From: an uncultured Eubacteriales bacterium
Lineage (GTDB): Bacteria; Bacillota; Clostridia; Christensenellales; Borkfalkiaceae
NCBI GenBank assembly: GCA_900549005.1
Contig: URMT01000014.1
Span: 1-26,242, forward strand
Reading direction: 5' to 3'
Length of the DNA: 26,242 nt
This document shows positions 22,692 to 26,242 of the stretch, in pieces. The position numbers were made by a program, and so were the translations under genes. A model generated the notes under the pieces. That model saw only the letters and a list, made by a program, of their open reading frames with translations. It was not told the DNA's origin and made no database searches. The stretch's first letter is position 1, and the number at the start of each line of letters is the position of its first letter.

Positions 22692-24761
22692 TTATACGTG
22701 CTTTAAAAAGTAGTCCTGGGAATTTACCTTTTCGCTGCCTTCTTCCACGCGGGCGTAAGTGCCGTCGGGGAGCAGTTTGCGCGCGTTCACGTTGTCGGCA
22801 AGCATCACTTCGAGCATCTTATAGATTTCGTTTTCTATGTCCTTGTCGAGCACGGGCGTGGCTATTTCAACTCGCCTGTCGGTGTTTCGCGTCATCAGGT
22901 CGGCGGAGGAGATATACATCACCCTGTCCTTGCCCTCGCTGAAGCAATATATGCGCGAGTGTTCCAAAAACCTGCCCACTATGCTTATAACGCTTATGTT
23001 TTCGGTCTTGCCCGCCTTGCCGGGCAAGAAGCAGCATATGCCGCGCACAATCAGCTTTATTTTAACGCCAGCGCGCGACGCCTCTATCAGTTTATCGATT
23101 ATGACTTTATCGGTAAGGCTGTTCATCTTGCCGATAAATATGCCATTTTTGCCTGATTTTGCCTTTTCAATCTCGCCGTCGAGGCATTCGAGTATCTTCT
23201 GTTTGAAATACTTGGGCGCGATTTGCAGTCGGGAATATTCGCCGTCTACGTTAGAGATTGACACGTTGCGGAAGAAGGCGGCTCCGTCTTCGCCTATCTT
23301 CTGGTCGGCGGTGATTATGTTGAGGTCGGTGTACTGCTTTGCAGTACTTTCGTTATAGTTGCCCGTGCCGAGGTGCGTTATATAGCTTATGCCGCCCTCT
23401 TCGTCGGAAAATACTATGGATATTATCTTGGAATGAACCTTATAGTTCTCCATTCCGTAGATTATATTGCAGCCCGCGTCGTGAAGCTGTCCCGCAAAAT
23501 ACAGGTTGTTCTCTTCGTCGAAGCGCGCGCACAGCTCTATGACCACGGTGACGTCTATGCCGTTTTCGCTGGCGCGTTTCAGGGCCTCGACTATGCGCGA
23601 ATGGTCTGCAAGGCGGTATATGGTTATCTTTATAGAGAGGCAGTCCTTCCTCTCGGCGCACTCGTTTAAAAGTTTGATTAAAGGCTCCATACTCTCGAAC
23701 GGATAGCGGAGAAGCACGTCCTTTTTGCGCACCTCGTCTATCATCGAGGGCGCGTTTAAAAGCCTTTCTGAAATCTTGGGTTTGAAGGGCGCGTAAGAAA
23801 GTTTTGCCGCAAGCTCTTTATCTATCCTCCTCGGAAGGCTGAAAAGATATTTGAAGCTGAAATTGGAGCGCACCTTGTATATCAGGTTTTCCTGAATGCC
23901 CAGAGCCTCGGTGACGAACTTCATAAGCGACTTGCTCTCGCCGTAAACTTCCAGCCTTATGGCGTTCTGGATGAGGCGGGTTTCGACCTTGCTCTTCATA
24001 TACTGCGAGAAGTCGTTGTTGTACTCCATATCGGCGTCTTCAACGTACGTTTCAAAGTCGGCGTTGCGCGTCACCCTTATCATTATCGAAGACGACGCCG
24101 TATAGCCGGGGAAGGCGAGATAGCCGAGGTTGCGGATGACCTCTTCCATAGTGATGAAGCTGAACTTTTTGCCGCCCGCAAAGCGGTACAATGCGTCGAG
24201 CTTATCAGAAAATTCCATCACGCCTATCATAGTGTGGTCGTTCTTTTTGAGCTTATAAAGCATATAGCAGCGCAGATTTTCGAACCTGAAAAGCGGGTGC
24301 TTGGCGTCTATCACCATAGGCGAAAGAAGGGGAAGCACCTTTGCGTTGAACATCTTTTTAAGTTCGTCTTTCCTGCCCTCTGAAAGCTGGGCATAGGTGA
24401 GTATGTTTATGCCCGCCTCGGAAAGGTCGCGCTTTAAGTGCGTGAAGGCGTGTTCGCGCATTTCGTAAAGTCTGGGCACGCGCTCTGCAATTGCTTTGAG
24501 CTGCATTCCGAAGGTCAGCCTGGTCTTGTTGTCGGTAGCTTCGGGGCGCATTTTGTCCTCGTTGTAGAGGCTGCCCATACGCACCATAAAAAATTCGTCT
24601 AAATTTGAAGTAAAGATAGAGAGGAATTTACCCCTCTCCAATACGGGCGTATCTTCGTCCACCGACTGTTCGAGCACGCGGAGGTTGAACTTTATCCACG
24701 AAAATTCGCGGTTTACGTATACGCCTTTGATTAGTTTGATGGGAGTTTTATCGTTTGCCAT
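22692..24761 (-). CDS. ppk: polyphosphate kinase 1
   Basis: A 689-residue PPK1, which polymerises the gamma phosphate of ATP into inorganic polyphosphate and works in reverse. All family parts are present: the N-terminal REFSWIKFN and SIFTSNLDEFFMVRM (48-62), a central domain with PLLSPMVIDAKHPLF, the phosphohistidine His443 in NYKVHSKII, THLGTGNYNE (462-471), and the second active-site histidine His601 in FLEHSR. Length is normal. AAAGG precedes the ATG. It follows a Ppx/GppA phosphatase by 94 bp in the same direction, forming a ppx-ppk unit that both makes and removes polyphosphate. It is likely membrane-associated like other PPK1 enzymes. The nearby alarmone synthetase is a functional partner, since ppGpp inhibits Ppx in some bacteria. 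Confidence 0.96.
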   Translation of the reverse strand: MANDKTPIKLIKGVYVNREFSWIKFNLRVLEQSVDEDTPVLERGKFLSIFTSNLDEFFMVRMGSLYNEDKMRPEATDNKTRLTFGMQLKAIAERVPRLYEMREHAFTHLKRDLSEAGINILTYAQLSEGRKDELKKMFNAKVLPLLSPMVIDAKHPLFRFENLRCYMLYKLKKNDHTMIGVMEFSDKLDALYRFAGGKKFSFITMEEVIRNLGYLAFPGYTASSSIMIRVTRNADFETYVEDADMEYNNDFSQYMKSKVETRLIQNAIRLEVYGESKSLMKFVTEALGIQENLIYKVRSNFSFKYLFSLPRRIDKELAAKLSYAPFKPKISERLLNAPSMIDEVRKKDVLLRYPFESMEPLIKLLNECAERKDCLSIKITIYRLADHSRIVEALKRASENGIDVTVVIELCARFDEENNLYFAGQLHDAGCNIIYGMENYKVHSKIISIVFSDEEGGISYITHLGTGNYNESTAKQYTDLNIITADQKIGEDGAAFFRNVSISNVDGEYSRLQIAPKYFKQKILECLDGEIEKAKSGKNGIFIGKMNSLTDKVIIDKLIEASRAGVKIKLIVRGICCFLPGKAGKTENISVISIVGRFLEHSRIYCFSEGKDRVMYISSADLMTRNTDRRVEIATPVLDKDIENEIYKMLEVMLADNVNARKLLPDGTYARVEEGSEKVNSQDYFLKHV

Positions 24762-24855
24762 AATACCTTTCGGGCGGGCAGTTTACTGTTTTTTAACGCG
24801 CCGCCGCTCTCTTCTTATTATTTATACAGCCGCACAGGCGGCGCATATTCATAAA

Positions 24856-25926
24856 TCAGTTGTCGCCGCCCTGCTGTTCCTTTTTTTCAGGCTCTTTTTC
24901 AGGCTTCTCTTCTTTTTCTGCGCGCTTTGCCGCGGGTTTTGCCGCCTTGCGCAAAGATTTTATGTGTTCCAGAAGCTCTTCGGCGGATTTTATCTCTTTT
25001 ACCGGCCTTTCGGGGAAGAAGGGCGAAGGCTTGGCCTTCTCTTCGCCCGAGAGGGCGAGCTTCAAATAGCCCTCCTTCACGCCGTAGTCGCTTACCGCTA
25101 TTTCGGCAAAGCCGAAGCGCTTTAAAAGCTGGACGAGCGTGATGAGCGCAACCACGATAAAGTAAATCTTTTCGGGCGCGTTCTTTATGAGGAGGTGCGA
25201 ACGGTCGGGCGCCTCGATGAGTTTTTTTGCGAGTTTTTTGAGCTTTTCAAGCTCAATCGTCATATTTTCAGATACTTCTATGTCGTAATAGTCGCGGTAA
25301 ATTTCGTATACCGAGCGGTTGGTTGCGCCGACCAGCACGGCCGTGCCGCCTTCAAACGAGGGAACTTCCGCCTTTGAAAGCGCTTTCTTGATATATTTTT
25401 TGATTTTTGAGCACTCTTCCTTGTCGGGATAGACGCTCTTTACGAATTTGCGCTGTAAGGTGAGGGCGCCGAAGTTGAGGCAATACATACCCTCTTTGCC
25501 GCTCTTGGTGAGGTCGCACATCTCTATGCTGGCGCCGCCGATGTCTATTATGACGGGCATTTTCATAGAGCGGAATTTTTCGTTGGCAACGCAGTCGCAG
25601 TATGCCTCCGTGTCGCCGTCTATCTGGTTTACGATTGCGCCCGTCCTGGTGCGGATGGCCTCGAACACCTCTTCGGCGTTATCGATAAAGCGCATAGCCG
25701 CCGTGGATACGACGTAAAGTTTTTCCACGCCCAGTTTTTTGCACTGGTCCTGGAATACAGAAATTTTGTCGCAGATTTTTTCCACGCCGTGCTCGGTGAG
25801 CTTGCTGCCCTCCGTAAAACTGAGCGCGGAAAGGCTCTCTCTGTACTTGTACGCGGGGCGCGCACCGTCTTTGCCGCACACGAGCATAGAAATGCTTGTG
25901 GAGCTTATGTCTATAACTGCATACAT
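24856..25926 (-). CDS. ppx: Ppx/GppA-family exopolyphosphatase
   Basis: A 356-residue phosphatase of the actin-like ASKHA fold that trims phosphate from polyphosphate and, in some members, cleaves pppGpp. It has YAVIDISSTSISMLV (2-16) as phosphate loop 1, QIDGDTEAYCDC with the conserved glutamate near 123, and VIIDIGGASIEM near 141-152 as phosphate loop 2, where GGAS replaces the usual GGGS. It lacks the C-terminal HD domain of long Ppx proteins. Instead the last 35 or so residues are a Lys/Glu-rich charged tail of low complexity. I chose the ATG at 25926, where family similarity begins; GGAGG lies ten bases upstream. First gene of the ppx-ppk unit. Two hairpin repeats lie in its upstream region. 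Whether polyphosphate or pppGpp is the main substrate cannot be told. Confidence 0.88.
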   Translation of the reverse strand: MYAVIDISSTSISMLVCGKDGARPAYKYRESLSALSFTEGSKLTEHGVEKICDKISVFQDQCKKLGVEKLYVVSTAAMRFIDNAEEVFEAIRTRTGAIVNQIDGDTEAYCDCVANEKFRSMKMPVIIDIGGASIEMCDLTKSGKEGMYCLNFGALTLQRKFVKSVYPDKEECSKIKKYIKKALSKAEVPSFEGGTAVLVGATNRSVYEIYRDYYDIEVSENMTIELEKLKKLAKKLIEAPDRSHLLIKNAPEKIYFIVVALITLVQLLKRFGFAEIAVSDYGVKEGYLKLALSGEEKAKPSPFFPERPVKEIKSAEELLEHIKSLRKAAKPAAKRAEKEEKPEKEPEKKEQQGGDN

Positions 25927-25951
25927 CCTTTTTTTTCCTCCGATGATTGGT

Positions 25952-25991
25952 TCACAAATTTCTTTTGCCTGCGGCAAAACAAATTTCGTGA
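25952..25991 (-). repeat. interspersed palindrome, copy 2, upstream of ppx
   Basis: An inverted repeat with TCAC and GTGA ends, AAATTT arms, one C-C mismatch, a perfect TTTTGCC/GGCAAAA inner stem and a TGC loop; an unpaired C (25987) precedes GTGA. It lies about 10 bases upstream of the ppx ribosome site. It has the same design and orientation as 2997-3038. Confidence 0.65.
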
Positions 25992-26088
25992 GTTTTTATA
26001 TTGCGGTCGTAAAACGGCTTAACGGTCGAACTAAATTCAACCTTGCCGTTTTCGACATAATCCTTTTTTAAACTGTTCACAAATATGT

Positions 26089-26130
26089 TCACAAAATTTT
26101 CGCCCTGGCCGAGTGCGAAAATTTTCGTGA
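26089..26130 (-). repeat. interspersed palindrome, copy 3
   Basis: TCAC and GTGA ends again frame AAAATTTTCGC and GCGAAAATTTT arms with an 11-base loop and the unpaired C (26126) before GTGA. It is about 100 bp upstream of copy 2. Confidence 0.6.
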
Positions 26131-26135
26131 TTTTT

Positions 26136-26194
26136 AGAAACCAGGTTTCTCTTGCCGCGATTTTTAAGGGCCCGCAATTATATAATCGCGGCAA
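26136..26194. other. two further hairpins near the right edge
   Basis: AGAAACC-A-GGTTTCT (26136-26150) is a perfect 7-bp inverted repeat. TTGCCGCGAT (26152-26161) pairs perfectly with ATCGCGGCAA (26185-26194) across a 23-base loop. Together with the two palindromes to the left they make the 316-bp region upstream of ppx (25927-26242) dense in structure. I see no gene and no convincing promoter there. Confidence 0.5.
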
Positions 26195-26242
26195 TTCACT
26201 TCCGGTGAGCCCGCTTGCGCGGCAAATGTGGTCGCGCGTAAG

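Noticed and set aside
25952-26194. An 80-codon minus-strand frame ending next to ppx
   Set aside because: Much of it is translation through two palindromic repeats (for example HEICFAAGKRNL), and I see no ribosome site. A decayed fragment of an upstream gene cannot be excluded.

Overview
The window reads as chromosome of a bacterium with moderately high GC and strong GGAGG-type ribosome binding sites, most likely an uncultured Firmicute of the class Clostridia. That rests on the gene content (RelQ-type alarmone synthetase, FtsX-type ABC exporter with a MarR regulator, DUF378 membrane protein, and the zinc-ribbon/TIR family common in Clostridia) and on intergenic palindromes of a kind common in such genomes. 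I could not run a search, so the taxonomy is inference. Nearly everything is on the minus strand; one small gene is on the plus strand. I see no rRNA, tRNA, CRISPR array, prophage or transposase.

Layout from left to right. 67-4054: an ATP-grasp ligase and three serine alpha/beta-hydrolases of different subfamilies. 4192-7616: a family 3 glycoside hydrolase overlapping a ketopantoate-reductase-like gene. 7818-8063: a DUF378 gene on the plus strand, ending at a strong terminator. 8165-12293: an ABC ATPase, FtsX permease and MarR regulator operon, behind a perfect consensus promoter and a palindrome that could be the MarR operator. 12512-21299: an eight-gene operon, described next. 21399-21619: a 221-bp element with terminal inverted repeats. 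21723-25926: a small alarmone synthetase, a polyphosphate kinase and a Ppx/GppA phosphatase. 25927-26242: a palindrome-rich upstream region.

The outstanding object is the operon read leftward from the promoter at 21299-21271 to the terminator at 12561-12512. In transcription order it encodes an SPFH/band-7 protein with two zinc ribbons, a one-TM coiled-coil protein, two ESCRT-III (Snf7/Vps2)-like helical proteins, two zinc-ribbon/TIR proteins with membrane-seeking C-termini, an MIT-domain AAA+ ATPase closely resembling Vps4, and a zinc-ribbon HtrA-like serine protease. One ESCRT-III-like protein ends in a sequence fitting the MIM1 motif that binds Vps4 MIT domains, so the polymer and its disassembly motor appear to be encoded together. 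My inference is a membrane-damage or envelope-stress system in which SPFH and ESCRT-III/Vps4 form a membrane-remodelling module, while the TIR proteins (possible NAD+-cleaving effectors) and the protease act as output.

The two TIR genes share a 437-bp block with only three differences, all synonymous. This indicates very recent gene conversion or an assembly artefact. The neighbouring relQ, ppk and ppx genes control ppGpp and polyphosphate and give the region a general stress-response character, but they appear to be separate transcription units.
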